This document shows, in pieces, positions 8,714-16,613 of a DNA stretch of 64,000 nt. The notes under the pieces were generated by a model. It was not told the origin of the DNA, did no database searches, and worked only from the letters and a program-made list of their open reading frames with translations. Position 1 is the first letter of the stretch. Every line of letters starts with the position of its first letter. The translations under genes and the position numbers were made by a program. This DNA is from Sphaerisporangium corydalis (GTDB lineage: Bacteria > Actinomycetota > Actinomycetes > Streptosporangiales > Streptosporangiaceae): assembly GCF_025506355.1 (NCBI RefSeq), contig NZ_JANZYP010000022.1, positions 1-64,000 of the forward strand, written 5' to 3'.

Positions 8714-11560
8714 TCAGGGCTCACGCGCGCAGGTCAGGTCGTCCGGGGGATCGGTGCCGGCGGCCGCCCGCCACTCCCCGGGCGTCAAGTCCCGGCCCGC
8801 CGTGGCGCAGGCCGTGTCCAGCCAGGCGTCCTCGGTCATCCGCCAGCGCACCAATGGCCCGCCCGAGGTGGCGGACACCAGCTCACCGGCGTCCCCGGCG
8901 CCGATCAGGACGGTCGCGAACCACGGGGACGGGACCGAGCCCCGCGTCATCGGCGGCAGCGCGAACGACCCGAGCTCGTCCCCCGAATCCAGGTCGGCGA
9001 CGGTCACCGTCCCGTTGTCGCGGAGCCGCGCGACCAGGCCGAGGGCGGGCAGGGCGGCCAGCGCGCGGGAGTACCCGGTGTCCCCGGCGGACGCGTGGAT
9101 CATGGTGGGCCCCGCGGTGTCCCAGGTCTCCAGCGTGCCGTCCCTGCGCTGGACCAGCAGCCGGTCGCCGCTGAACGAGACGGCCATGGCGGGGGAGCCC
9201 GGCACCGGGCGCGTCCGGCCGGTGGCGACGTCGGCGACCGTCACCGGGCCCTCCCACCGCTCGTCGAACCGCGCGTACGCGACGGTGCCCAGGTCCTCGC
9301 TCACCGCCGCCACGCCGTTCGTCTGCGACCCCGGGGTGGTGAGCGGTGAGGTCGTGCCGGGAACCGTGCGCAGCACGCGCCCGTCGGCCATGCTCCGCAC
9401 CAGCACCCCGGCATGGTCGTCCACGAAGGCGACCCGGCTCCCGTCGCGGGACACCCGGCCCGCGACGACCGGGCGGGTGTTCAGCCCCGGCCAGCGCTGC
9501 ACCGTCCGCCCCTCCTCGACCACATCGGTGGCGCCTCCAGGGCCGGTCACCAGCAGGCGGGAGCCGTCGGCGCTCCAGATGGGCAGCTCGTAGGTGTAGG
9601 TGGAGGCGAGCCGCGTGATCTTCGGCACCGGGCCGCGCAGGTCGTGCACGACCGAGCCGGCGGGCACGCCGGGGGTGGTGAAGCCGCCGTCGCTGATCAC
9701 CGCGACCCGCGTCCCGTCGCGCGTGACGGCGATGTTCGGCGGCGGACCGGCCTGGGAGACCTCCGGCATGTCGACGAAGGGCGGGCGGGCCAGCGCCGAC
9801 GGCCGGGTGAGGTCCCACATCGCGAGCATCCCGTCGGCCGCCGCCACGATCCGGTCGCCGGCGCCGAGGAAGGTGAGCGCCCCGACGCGCCCGTGGCCCG
9901 ACAGCCGCCTCGGCTGCGGGACGGAGCCGGCCTCCGTGCTCAGGTCGTCGACGTAGAGGACGTCGCCGCCGGACGCGGCCGCCCGCGTCCCGTCCCGGCT
10001 GACCGCCAGGAGCTCCGGCTGCGTCACCGGGAGGGTCGCCGACAACGTGCCATCGGAACCGGCGGCTGTGGGTCTCCGCATCGGCCACACCGTCACGCTG
10101 CGATATTTCATGAAACCGGCGTACTCCATGCCCGGAGCGAAGCCGAAGACGTAGCCACCGGCAGGGGTGCGGAACTCGTCGCTCCCGCCGGTGATCGCCA
10201 GAGTCTCCGCCGACAGCCACCGCCACCTGCCCGTCGCGCTCGCCAGCGTGACCGTCGCGTCGTCCGGCAGCCCGATCACGCTCAGGTCGAGGCCGGTCCA
10301 GCCATGGCGCAGCACCGCGCCGGACCGCCCGTCCAGCAGGGTGAACCCCGCGCGGCCGGTCGCCCCGGCGGCGGCCAGCCGTCCCGACGGCGAGACCGCG
10401 ACGAGGTCCGGACCCGCCAGGGGGATCCGGCGGGGAGCCCGGCCCGCGTCCCACAGCACCACGGCGCCGCCGTCCGCCGCGACGACCCGCCCGCCGTCCG
10501 CGCTGACCGCCACCGACGTGATCGGCCGGTTCCCCGCGGTGACGGTGGTGGTGGTCCGCCCGGACACGTCCCAGCGGATCAGGCGCCCCCCGGTGGTGCC
10601 CGCGACCGCGACGCGCCCGTCCGCCGAGCCGGCCAGCGCGGTCACCCGCCCGCCCGTCGGCGTCTGGGCCACCAGGTACGGGTCGGCGGCGACCGCCTGG
10701 AACAGCGCCGAGCGGGTCTGCGGGCTGCGGTCCATCCGGAACGCCTCGGTGGCCAGCAACTGGCCCTGGTCGGCGCGGGTGGAGAGCGCGGCGACCGCCG
10801 TGGCCGCCATCCCCCGCCCGGTGGCGGTGCGCGCCTGGTCGAGCGCCTCCCGCGTCTGCAGGACCGCGACGAACAGCAGGACGGCCAGCGCCGCGGTGAC
10901 CGCCCGCCGCACCCGCTTGACCGTGCGCTCCTCGCGGATGTGCTCGCCGACCAGGGTGTCCTTCGGCAGGCCGCGCACGGCGGCGGCGACGTCGGCGATG
11001 CCGTCCGCCAGGCGCGGGTTGGTCCGGTCGACCTGCTCGGCGTCCCGCAGCCAGCGCAGGTCCACCCACCGGGGCTGCTCGGCGAACGCCCCGCGCAGGG
11101 CCGGCGGGACCGCTGTGCTCGCCGGCCAGTCGACGTCGCCCGTCCGGTCGTCCCAGGCGATCTCCCCGTCGGTGACCAGCAGGATGATCCGGGCGGCGGA
11201 GCGGTTGGCGAGCCACCACGTCAGCTCCCTGTGGACCCAAGGGGACCGGGCGGCGTGGGGGGAGGCCATCAGCAGGAGCCACCGCGAGCGCCCCAGCGCC
11301 TGCTCGATGGCCGACCACAGCCCCGGGTCCGCGGACAGGCTGGTCGTGTCCCGGAAGATCCGCAGTACCCGCACCCGGGTCCAGGGGCGGGCGAACCGCT
11401 CCACCTCGCGCTGGAGGACCTGCGCGATCTTTCCGTCCAGCGCGTGGCTGTAGGAGATGAACGCGTCGTAGTCCGGCGGGTGCGCTCCCGCCGCGGAACG
11501 CCGGAGGGAGGGGGGACGAAGCAGGCGGGACATCACTCGTAAGGCGGGTAATCGGCGCAC
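8714..11560 (-). CDS. TIR domain-transmembrane-WD40-like repeat protein (copy 1)
   Basis: About 948 residues. An N-terminal TIR domain (about residues 30-175) begins DYDAFISYSH and carries a WVHREL motif with a Glu at the position used by NAD-cleaving TIR proteins. A charged linker leads to one membrane helix (about 235-250, AVTAALAVLLFVAVLQ), then a long run of WD40-like blades with SADG..VA.A...G...WD patterns, ending in a conserved tail also found in copy 2 (RDLTPGEWRA). GTG 11560 is chosen because GGAGG lies five bases upstream; the frame stays open to 12013 but without coding character. Probably a membrane-anchored immune or signalling effector; function inferred. Confidence 0.88.
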   Translation of the reverse strand: MRRLPALRVMSRLLRPPSLRRSAAGAHPPDYDAFISYSHALDGKIAQVLQREVERFARPWTRVRVLRIFRDTTSLSADPGLWSAIEQALGRSRWLLLMASPHAARSPWVHRELTWWLANRSAARIILLVTDGEIAWDDRTGDVDWPASTAVPPALRGAFAEQPRWVDLRWLRDAEQVDRTNPRLADGIADVAAAVRGLPKDTLVGEHIREERTVKRVRRAVTAALAVLLFVAVLQTREALDQARTATGRGMAATAVAALSTRADQGQLLATEAFRMDRSPQTRSALFQAVAADPYLVAQTPTGGRVTALAGSADGRVAVAGTTGGRLIRWDVSGRTTTTVTAGNRPITSVAVSADGGRVVAADGGAVVLWDAGRAPRRIPLAGPDLVAVSPSGRLAAAGATGRAGFTLLDGRSGAVLRHGWTGLDLSVIGLPDDATVTLASATGRWRWLSAETLAITGGSDEFRTPAGGYVFGFAPGMEYAGFMKYRSVTVWPMRRPTAAGSDGTLSATLPVTQPELLAVSRDGTRAAASGGDVLYVDDLSTEAGSVPQPRRLSGHGRVGALTFLGAGDRIVAAADGMLAMWDLTRPSALARPPFVDMPEVSQAGPPPNIAVTRDGTRVAVISDGGFTTPGVPAGSVVHDLRGPVPKITRLASTYTYELPIWSADGSRLLVTGPGGATDVVEEGRTVQRWPGLNTRPVVAGRVSRDGSRVAFVDDHAGVLVRSMADGRVLRTVPGTTSPLTTPGSQTNGVAAVSEDLGTVAYARFDERWEGPVTVADVATGRTRPVPGSPAMAVSFSGDRLLVQRRDGTLETWDTAGPTMIHASAGDTGYSRALAALPALGLVARLRDNGTVTVADLDSGDELGSFALPPMTRGSVPSPWFATVLIGAGDAGELVSATSGGPLVRWRMTEDAWLDTACATAGRDLTPGEWRAAAGTDPPDDLTCAREP

Positions 11561-11739
11561 GCTTTCCTCCTCGCCAGGATGGTTCCGTCCACTATGGGTG
11601 AGGAGACGAACACGCGCCGGTGAAACCCGGCGGTAGGGTCCCGAACCGGTCCGATCACGCCGCCGAGGACCACCGACGCGGCACCGGTCGGCGTGATGGG
11701 GCGGGGCGCGAGCGCGGTCATGGCCAGGCGGGAATTCGG

Positions 11740-11769
11740 TTGCCGGGGGCCGAGGCGGCCGGTTAGCCT
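11740..11769 (+). promoter_or_regulatory. Promoter of leader peptide/phosphotransferase transcript
   Basis: TTGCCG (11740-11745) and TAGCCT (11764-11769) are separated by 18 bp, a good actinobacterial housekeeping promoter. Transcription would start near 11776, only about 20 nt before the leader ATG. Confidence 0.55.
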
Positions 11770-11794
11770 GCCCGCATCGGTCTAGGAGGTCCAC

Positions 11795-11860
11795 ATGGCA
11801 TGCATGGTCCGAACTGAGGTAGCCGTCTCCGCTACGACGCGTGGGCTCGCCGCGACCTGA
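11795..11860 (+). CDS. Putative 21-residue leader peptide
   Basis: A 21-codon ORF with a near-perfect Shine-Dalgarno (TAGGAGGT, 11783-11790) five bases before ATG 11795, directly after a good promoter and 183 nt before a phosphotransferase gene. The peptide starts MACMVRTEVAV and ends AAT. Such short, strongly translated upstream ORFs control resistance genes by ribosome-stalling attenuation in actinobacteria; that role is inference. A hairpin at 11987-12007 precedes the downstream start. No homologue is recognised. Confidence 0.5.
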   Translation: MACMVRTEVAVSATTRGLAAT

Positions 11861-11986
11861 CCCGGTTTTCTCTCGCCGGTTCTTCTCCGCACCTGGCGCC
11901 TTCTCGCCCGGTCGGCAGGTCCGACACGCGACTCCTCGCTTCGTAGCGTCACGCCCGGACGCGGAATCCTCCGCGCCGCGCGTCGC

Positions 11987-12007
11987 CGGTGCCGTCCCTC
12001 GGCACCG
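11987..12007 (+). promoter_or_regulatory. Hairpin in leader of phosphotransferase mRNA
   Basis: CGGTGCCG (11987-11994) pairs perfectly with CGGCACCG (12000-12007) around a TCCCT loop, 37 nt before the gene start. No T-run follows. It may be part of an attenuator with the upstream leader ORF. Confidence 0.4.
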
Positions 12008-12043
12008 TGCCATCGACTGCCAAGCCGATACGAGGAGAAACTC

Positions 12044-12844
12044 GTGGAATCCGCATCATCCTTCGAACCGCTGACGGCGGCCGAAGGCGGACCAAGTCAT
12101 GTCACCCGCTCCGGCCGGACCGTCAGGCGTCCCGCCGGGCCCTGGACCGGCACCGTCCACGCACTGCTGCGCCACCTCGAGGACGCCGGGTTCACCGGCG
12201 CCCCGCGGGTGGTCGGCGACGGCCTCGACGCCGACGGCAACGAGGTCCTGACCTACATCGAGGGCGCCGTCGTCCACCCGGAGCCCTCGTCCGAGGAGAT
12301 CGTCGGGCAGGCCGGCGCGCTGCTCCGCGACCTGCACACCGCCACCGCAGGGTTCCGGCCGCCGCCGGACGCGCTGTGGCAGCCCTGGTGGACGCACCGC
12401 GAGGGCGGCGAGTCGGTGATCGGGCACTGCGACGCGGGGCCCTGGCACACGGTCGTCCGTGACGGGCGCCCGGTGGGGTTCATCGACTGGACCCTCGCCG
12501 GTCCGGTCGACCGGCTCGACGAGGTCGCGAGCACCGCCTGGTGGCACGCCCAGCTCCATGGTGACGACGTCGCCGAGCGTGTCGGGCTGCCTGGCGCGGA
12601 GGTCCGCGCCCGGCGGCTCAGGGCGTTCCTCGACGGGTACGGGCTGCCGGCGGCCGATCGGGACGGGCTGGTCGCCCGGATGATCGAGTTCGCGATCCGG
12701 GACTGCGCCGCCGAGGCGGCCCGTGCCCGGATCACCCCGGACTCGGCCGACCCGGCACCCCTGTGGGCGCTCGCCTGGCGCGCCAGGGCCGCCGACTGGA
12801 TGATCCGCCACCGGCCGCTTTTGGACCGCGCCGTCCACGCCTGA
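12044..12844 (+). CDS. Aminoglycoside phosphotransferase-like kinase
   Basis: A 266-residue member of the APH/choline-kinase fold. The catalytic loop reads VIGHCDAGPWHTVV (His-x-Asp near residue 130) and is followed by the metal-binding GFIDWTLAGP. Family members phosphorylate aminoglycosides or other small molecules, or give immunity to peptide toxins; the true substrate is unknown. GTG 12044 follows GAGGAG at 12032-12037. The upstream promoter, leader ORF and hairpin suggest regulation by attenuation. Its last codons (GCCGTCCACGCCTGA) have been duplicated into the intergenic tandem repeat. Confidence 0.85.
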   Translation: MESASSFEPLTAAEGGPSHVTRSGRTVRRPAGPWTGTVHALLRHLEDAGFTGAPRVVGDGLDADGNEVLTYIEGAVVHPEPSSEEIVGQAGALLRDLHTATAGFRPPPDALWQPWWTHREGGESVIGHCDAGPWHTVVRDGRPVGFIDWTLAGPVDRLDEVASTAWWHAQLHGDDVAERVGLPGAEVRARRLRAFLDGYGLPAADRDGLVARMIEFAIRDCAAEAARARITPDSADPAPLWALAWRARAADWMIRHRPLLDRAVHA

Positions 12845-12934
12845 CGATGTGACCGGGCCGTGCACGCCTGACGGTGTGACCGCGCCGTCAACGCCTGACG
12901 GTGTGACCGGCCCGGTCACGCTCGACGGTGACCC
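12831..12934. repeat. 27-bp tandem repeat, nearly four copies, copying the end of the phosphotransferase gene
   Basis: Units at 12831-12857, 12858-12884, 12885-12911 and a partial 12912-12934, each like CCGT-CACGCCTGACGGTGTG + ACCGGG. The first unit contains the last codons and stop of the phosphotransferase, so the repeat grew from the 3' end of that gene and also multiplied in-frame stop codons. It is not CRISPR: there are no spacers. Confidence 0.85.
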
Positions 12935-13067
12935 AGGTGCTCGTGCCGGGCGGTGACCGGGACTGTCCCGGGCGCCGCGCGGTAGGGCGGCACGCACACC
13001 GGAACGCCCGCTTCGCATGGCCCCGCGCCATGCGAAGCGGGCGTTCTGTCGTTCGCATGCCACGCAC

Positions 13068-13113
13068 TTGACTAACCGGTTAGACAGGAGCGAGGATATG
13101 GCTAACCGGTTAG
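13068..13113 (+). promoter_or_regulatory. Twin palindromic operators upstream of aldo/keto reductase
   Basis: The perfect palindrome CTAACCGGTTAG occurs at 13072-13083 and 13102-13113, centres 30 bp apart (three helical turns, same face). A TTGACT -35-like hexamer (13068-13073) overlaps the first copy. The layout is typical of a TetR/MarR-type repressor acting on the aldo/keto reductase gene; no regulator gene is adjacent. Confidence 0.75.
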
Positions 13114-13176
13114 TCAGTGACCCGGCCACCCACGGCGCCCGCCGTGACGCGGCCGAACCCCCGTGAGAGAGATGAC

Positions 13177-14046
13177 ATGACCATCAGCACACTCGGCGGC
13201 GGCACCCTCACGCTCGCGGACGACCTCACCATCAGCCGCATGGGCTACGGCGCCATGCAGCTCGCGGGACCCGGTGTCTTCGGACCGCCCAAGGATCGCG
13301 ATCAGGCCGTCGCCGTCCTGCGCGAGGCGGTCGACCTCGGCATCACCCACATCGACACCAGCGACTTCTACGGCCCCGTCGTCGTGAACGAGATCATCAA
13401 GGAGGCCCTGCACCCCTACCCGGCGGACCTCCACCTGGTCACCAAGGTCGGCGCCCGCCGAGGCGGCGACGGCTCCTGGATCATGTCGCGGGAGCCCGCG
13501 GACCTCAAGGCGCAGGTCCACGAGAACCTCAGGCACCTCGGCCTGGACGCCCTCGACGTCGTCAACCTGCGCCTCGGCACCCCCGAAAGCCCCACCGAGG
13601 AATCCCTCGCAGAGGAGTTCGGCGCCCTGGTGGAGCTCCAGCGCGAGGGCCTCATCCGCCACCTCGGGCTCAGCTCCGTCACCTCCGCGCAACTGACGGA
13701 GGCGCAGGCCATCGCGCCCGTCGTCACCGTGCAGAACCTCTACAACCTCGCCCTGCGGCAGGACGACGAGCTCGTCGAGCGGTGCGCGGCCGAGAACATC
13801 GCGTTCGCCCCGTTCTTCCCGCTCGGCGGCTTCAGCCCGCTCCAGTCCGGGATCCTGACCGACGTCGCCGCCCGCCTGGACGCCTCGCCGCAGCAGGTCG
13901 CCCTCGCCTGGCTGCTCCAGCGGTCCCCGGCGATCGTCCTGATCCCCGGGACCTCCTCGCCGGCCCACCTTCGCGAGAACGTCGCCGCCGCGCACCTCGA
14001 CCTCCCGGCCGACGTGGTCGCGGAGCTGGACACCATCGGCCGATAG
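13177..14046 (+). CDS. Aldo/keto reductase
   Basis: A 289-residue NADPH-dependent (alpha/beta)8-barrel oxidoreductase. Catalytic Asp and Tyr are seen in HIDTSDFYG (about residue 50) and Lys in LVTKVGARR. The usual catalytic His position reads DVVNLRL, with Asn, as in the YdbC-like branch. The C-terminal LIPGTSSPAHLRENV binds cofactor phosphate. Start ATG 13177 fits the family; the frame is open from 13117. Expression is probably controlled through the twin CTAACCGGTTAG sites upstream. Confidence 0.9.
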   Translation: MTISTLGGGTLTLADDLTISRMGYGAMQLAGPGVFGPPKDRDQAVAVLREAVDLGITHIDTSDFYGPVVVNEIIKEALHPYPADLHLVTKVGARRGGDGSWIMSREPADLKAQVHENLRHLGLDALDVVNLRLGTPESPTEESLAEEFGALVELQREGLIRHLGLSSVTSAQLTEAQAIAPVVTVQNLYNLALRQDDELVERCAAENIAFAPFFPLGGFSPLQSGILTDVAARLDASPQQVALAWLLQRSPAIVLIPGTSSPAHLRENVAAAHLDLPADVVAELDTIGR

Positions 14047-14056
14047 GCCCGCTCCA

Positions 14057-14089
14057 CCGGGGGGCGCGTGGCGACCACGCGCCCCCCGG
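14057..14089. terminator. Perfect 15-bp hairpin, bidirectional
   Basis: CCGGGGGGCGCGTGG (14057-14071) pairs fully with 14075-14089 across a 3-base loop. It separates the convergent aldo/keto reductase and lipoprotein genes. Confidence 0.85.
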
Positions 14090-14099
14090 GCGTGCGGGG

Positions 14100-14720
14100 T
14101 CAGCTCGCGCCGGGAACGGAGACGTTCTTCTCGGTGAAGCCGAAACCGTTCTTGGTGGCGTCCTGCTGGAGGCCGTCCATGGAGGCCTTGCTCGCGTTGA
14201 GGTCGGGTTCGGTGGCCGTGCCGCCCTTCAGCTTGCCGGTGAGGGCGGTGAACTTGTCGCTGACGCCCGCGACCGCCTTGCACAGGGTCGGGTTGGCCAC
14301 CGAGAAGCCCTTGGCGATCTTCAGCTCGTGCAGGGCGAAGACCCCCGCCACCGCGGCCTTGACGAAGGTGCGCTTCCGCTTGTCGGCCCCTTCCTTGAAG
14401 CCGCCGTCGCGCAGGGGTTTGTAGATGTAGCGGTGGAAGGCGCCGAGGGCGAGGCCCGCGTGCAGGGCGAACCGGGTCTTGGCGAACGGCTTGGCGTTGC
14501 CCCCGGTCGGGCATTCGGCGTTGTACTCGGCGTCGGCGCCCGCCGTCGGCACGGCGCCGGCCGAAGGCGCCGCGCCCGACGGTGGTAGGCCCGCGGTGCT
14601 GCTGACGATCGCGCCTTCGGGCGTCATGGTGGGGGCCTTGCCGCCACCGCATCCGCCGAGCAGCGCGACCGCCAGCAGGGCCACCGGGACGGCGGCCGAT
14701 CGAGGACTCCGTACAGCCAC
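14100..14720 (-). CDS. Putative secreted lipoprotein
   Basis: A 206-residue protein with a lipoprotein signal: basic start, hydrophobic core and lipobox LLGGC (Cys near residue 24). After a Pro/Ala/Ser/Thr linker comes a helical, Lys-rich domain (about 70-200) with two cysteines (ECPTGG and PTLCKA) that may pair. GTG start preceded by AGGGGGA. Domain not recognised; probably surface-attached. Unlinked functionally to its neighbours. Confidence 0.75.
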   Translation of the reverse strand: MAVRSPRSAAVPVALLAVALLGGCGGGKAPTMTPEGAIVSSTAGLPPSGAAPSAGAVPTAGADAEYNAECPTGGNAKPFAKTRFALHAGLALGAFHRYIYKPLRDGGFKEGADKRKRTFVKAAVAGVFALHELKIAKGFSVANPTLCKAVAGVSDKFTALTGKLKGGTATEPDLNASKASMDGLQQDATKNGFGFTEKNVSVPGAS

Positions 14721-14902
14721 TTCTTCCCCCTGAGAGACTTCGCGGCGGGCCGGTCCGCGCGCCCGCGATGTCGCACGGAAGCGGACCGGTCGCCAGGTGA
14801 ACGGCTCGCCGGCCGTTCCGGATGACCTTCACTCACTTCCCCAGAGTGATCATCTCGACACGTGAAGTGACCATGCTTTACCCGGCGGGGCGGCCCGGGG
14901 GA

Positions 14903-15481
14903 TCAGGGCTGGACGGCGCGGGCGCGGAAGGCGGCGGTCTTGACGCGGTTCTGGCAGGCGGTGGAGCAGAACCGGCGGGTGCCGTTGCGCGAGGTGTCGA
15001 CGTAGACCCGGTCGCAGTGGGGCGCGGTGCACACGCCGAGCCGGTCGTGCAGCTCGCTGCCGAGCACGATGGCCAGGCCGGTGGCGCACGCGGCGGCCCA
15101 GTCGTCGCCGAGCGTCTGGCCGGTGCCGTGGAAGTGCAGGTGCCAGGGCTCGCCGTCGTGCCGTTCGAGGTGGGGGCGCGCCTGCGTGCGGTCCAGGAGG
15201 CGGTTCACCTGCTCGGCGGCGCTGTCGATGTCGTGCCGGTCCACCGCGACGAAGATGACGCGCAGCTCCGCGGCGACGCCGACGAGCTGGTCGGCCTCGG
15301 TCTCGGTGGCCTCGGTCGATTTCCAGCCGCCGGCGCGCAGGGCCGAGGTGGCGGTGGCGGCGCGCTCGGGGCCCGGCGGCGGCAACGCATGCGGGCGGCC
15401 CCGGCTCTCGCCGGGCGTCAGCGTGTTCACCAGGAAGGCGGCGACCGCCACAGCGGTGTCGGCGTGGCTGTTGAAGTTCAC
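14903..15481 (-). CDS. CGNR zinc-finger / ABATE-domain protein
   Basis: A 192-residue member of the actinobacterial CGNR zinc-finger family, predicted transcription regulators that join an N-terminal ABATE (putative stress-sensing) domain to a C-terminal treble-clef-like finger. The N-terminus has the typical FLVNTL; the finger runs from CTAPHCDRVYVD to RRFCSTACQNRV (residues about 150-180), where the signature CGNR reads CQNR. ATG 15481. Target genes unknown. Confidence 0.88.
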   Translation of the reverse strand: MNFNSHADTAVAVAAFLVNTLTPGESRGRPHALPPPGPERAATATSALRAGGWKSTEATETEADQLVGVAAELRVIFVAVDRHDIDSAAEQVNRLLDRTQARPHLERHDGEPWHLHFHGTGQTLGDDWAAACATGLAIVLGSELHDRLGVCTAPHCDRVYVDTSRNGTRRFCSTACQNRVKTAAFRARAVQP

Positions 15482-15572
15482 TGGAGTAGTTGCACCCTCG
15501 TCCTCGGTCTCGCGTCCACCAACCTAGCCGATGGCCGCGACGGGGGATCACGGCGAGCGGCGGGCGGCCCGC

Positions 15573-15633
15573 GCCCGGTCCGGGTGACCGCCCCGCCCGG
15601 TCCGGGTGATCGGCCCGCCCGGTTCCGGTGAGC
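15573..15633. repeat. 22-bp tandem repeat, nearly three copies
   Basis: GCCCGGTCCGGGTGA-CG-CCC repeats at 15573-15594 and 15595-15616, with a third diverged copy 15617-15633. It lies upstream of the methyltransferase promoter, in the divergent region with the CGNR gene. Confidence 0.7.
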
Positions 15634-15667
15634 ACGGTCGGCCCTTCTGGTAACCGTCGAAAGCATC

Positions 15668-15697
15668 TTGACCCGTTACGGGAACGCGGTTTAGGCT
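15668..15697 (+). promoter_or_regulatory. Promoter of methyltransferase gene
   Basis: TTGACC (15668-15673) and TAGGCT (15692-15697) with an 18-bp spacer. Transcription would begin near 15704, downstream of an in-frame GTG at 15698, which therefore cannot be the main start. Confidence 0.6.
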
Positions 15698-15739
15698 GTG
15701 ACCACTGAAAGCTTGGACAACAGTTACAAGGAGGCCCTC

Positions 15740-16519
15740 GTGCCCGTTCTCCCGCGTGAGCTCGCACAGGACTGGATCGCCCGATGGGACCGCCAGCAGG
15801 AGGGGTACCTGCCCGACCGCGAGGAGCGGTTCACCGCTCTGATCGACGCGGTCGAGGCCGGGGCCGGGCGGGCCGACCCGCTCGTGCTCGACCTCGGCTG
15901 CGGCCCCGGCTCGCTCTCCGCCCGCCTGCTGGACCGCCTTCCCGAGGCCACGGTCATCGCGATCGACGCCGATCCGCTCCTGCTGGCCCTCGGCGGCGCC
16001 TGCCACGACGGCACCCCGGGGCTGCGTTTCGCCGACCTCGACCTGTGCGTGGCCGGATGGACCTCCCGCCTCGGCCTGGATCGCCCGGTGGACGTGGCGG
16101 TCAGCACCACGGCGCTGCACTGGCTGCCCGAAGCCGACCTGCGCGCCCTGTTCGCCGAGCTGGCCCAGGTGATGCGCCCCGGCGGCCTGTTCCTCAACGG
16201 TGACCACATGGACGCCGGCGACGTCACACCGGCGCTGGCCAAGCTCGAGCACGCGATCCACGACCGGGCGACGCGGCGGCGCTTCAAGGAGGGCCCGCCC
16301 GAGGACTGGCGCCAGTGGTGGGACGCGGTCGCCGCGGACCCGGTGCTGTCGGGGCTTCGCCACGAGCGGGAGCGCAGGGTCGCCGGCGCCGCGCACCACG
16401 GCTCGGAGTCCGGCGAGCTGTCCACGCACGTCTCCGCGCTCCACGATGCCGGTTTCGCCGAGGTCGGGACCCTGTGGCAGAACGGCGACAACCGCCTCCT
16501 GGCCGCCGTCCGCCCCTGA
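15740..16519 (+). CDS. Class I SAM-dependent methyltransferase
   Basis: A 259-residue Rossmann-fold methyltransferase. SAM-binding motif I is VLDLGCGPGSLS (about residue 50), followed by acidic AIDADPLLL and the post-I region VAVSTTALHWLPE. Substrate unknown. The start is set at GTG 15740 because AAGGAGG (15728-15734) lies five bases upstream and the predicted promoter overlaps the alternative GTG at 15698. Monocistronic; a strong inverted repeat follows the stop. Confidence 0.87.
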   Translation: MPVLPRELAQDWIARWDRQQEGYLPDREERFTALIDAVEAGAGRADPLVLDLGCGPGSLSARLLDRLPEATVIAIDADPLLLALGGACHDGTPGLRFADLDLCVAGWTSRLGLDRPVDVAVSTTALHWLPEADLRALFAELAQVMRPGGLFLNGDHMDAGDVTPALAKLEHAIHDRATRRRFKEGPPEDWRQWWDAVAADPVLSGLRHERERRVAGAAHHGSESGELSTHVSALHDAGFAEVGTLWQNGDNRLLAAVRP

Positions 16520-16537
16520 AGGAAGGGCCTTCCGGCC

Positions 16538-16563
16538 GAATCTCACACAATAGTGTGAGATTC
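16538..16563. promoter_or_regulatory. Perfect 11-bp inverted repeat
   Basis: GAATCTCACAC (16538-16548) and its exact complement (16553-16563) flank AATA. It lies 19 bp after the methyltransferase stop and 50 bp before the deaminase start. It lacks a T-run and is AT-richer than local terminators, so it could be an operator for the deaminase gene as well as a terminator. Confidence 0.55.
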
Positions 16564-16613
16564 CCGGTAAATGGCTTTCGTCCAGGTCATCGGGCTGCCT
16601 AAGGTCGGTCCCT

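Noticed and set aside
11561-12013. N-terminal extension of the first TIR-WD40 protein
   Set aside because: The frame is open but lacks TIR-family sequence, and GTG 11560 has an excellent ribosome binding site; a promoter and leader ORF lie there on the other strand.
12831-12934. CRISPR-like array
   Set aside because: Units are contiguous with no spacers and no cas genes are present.
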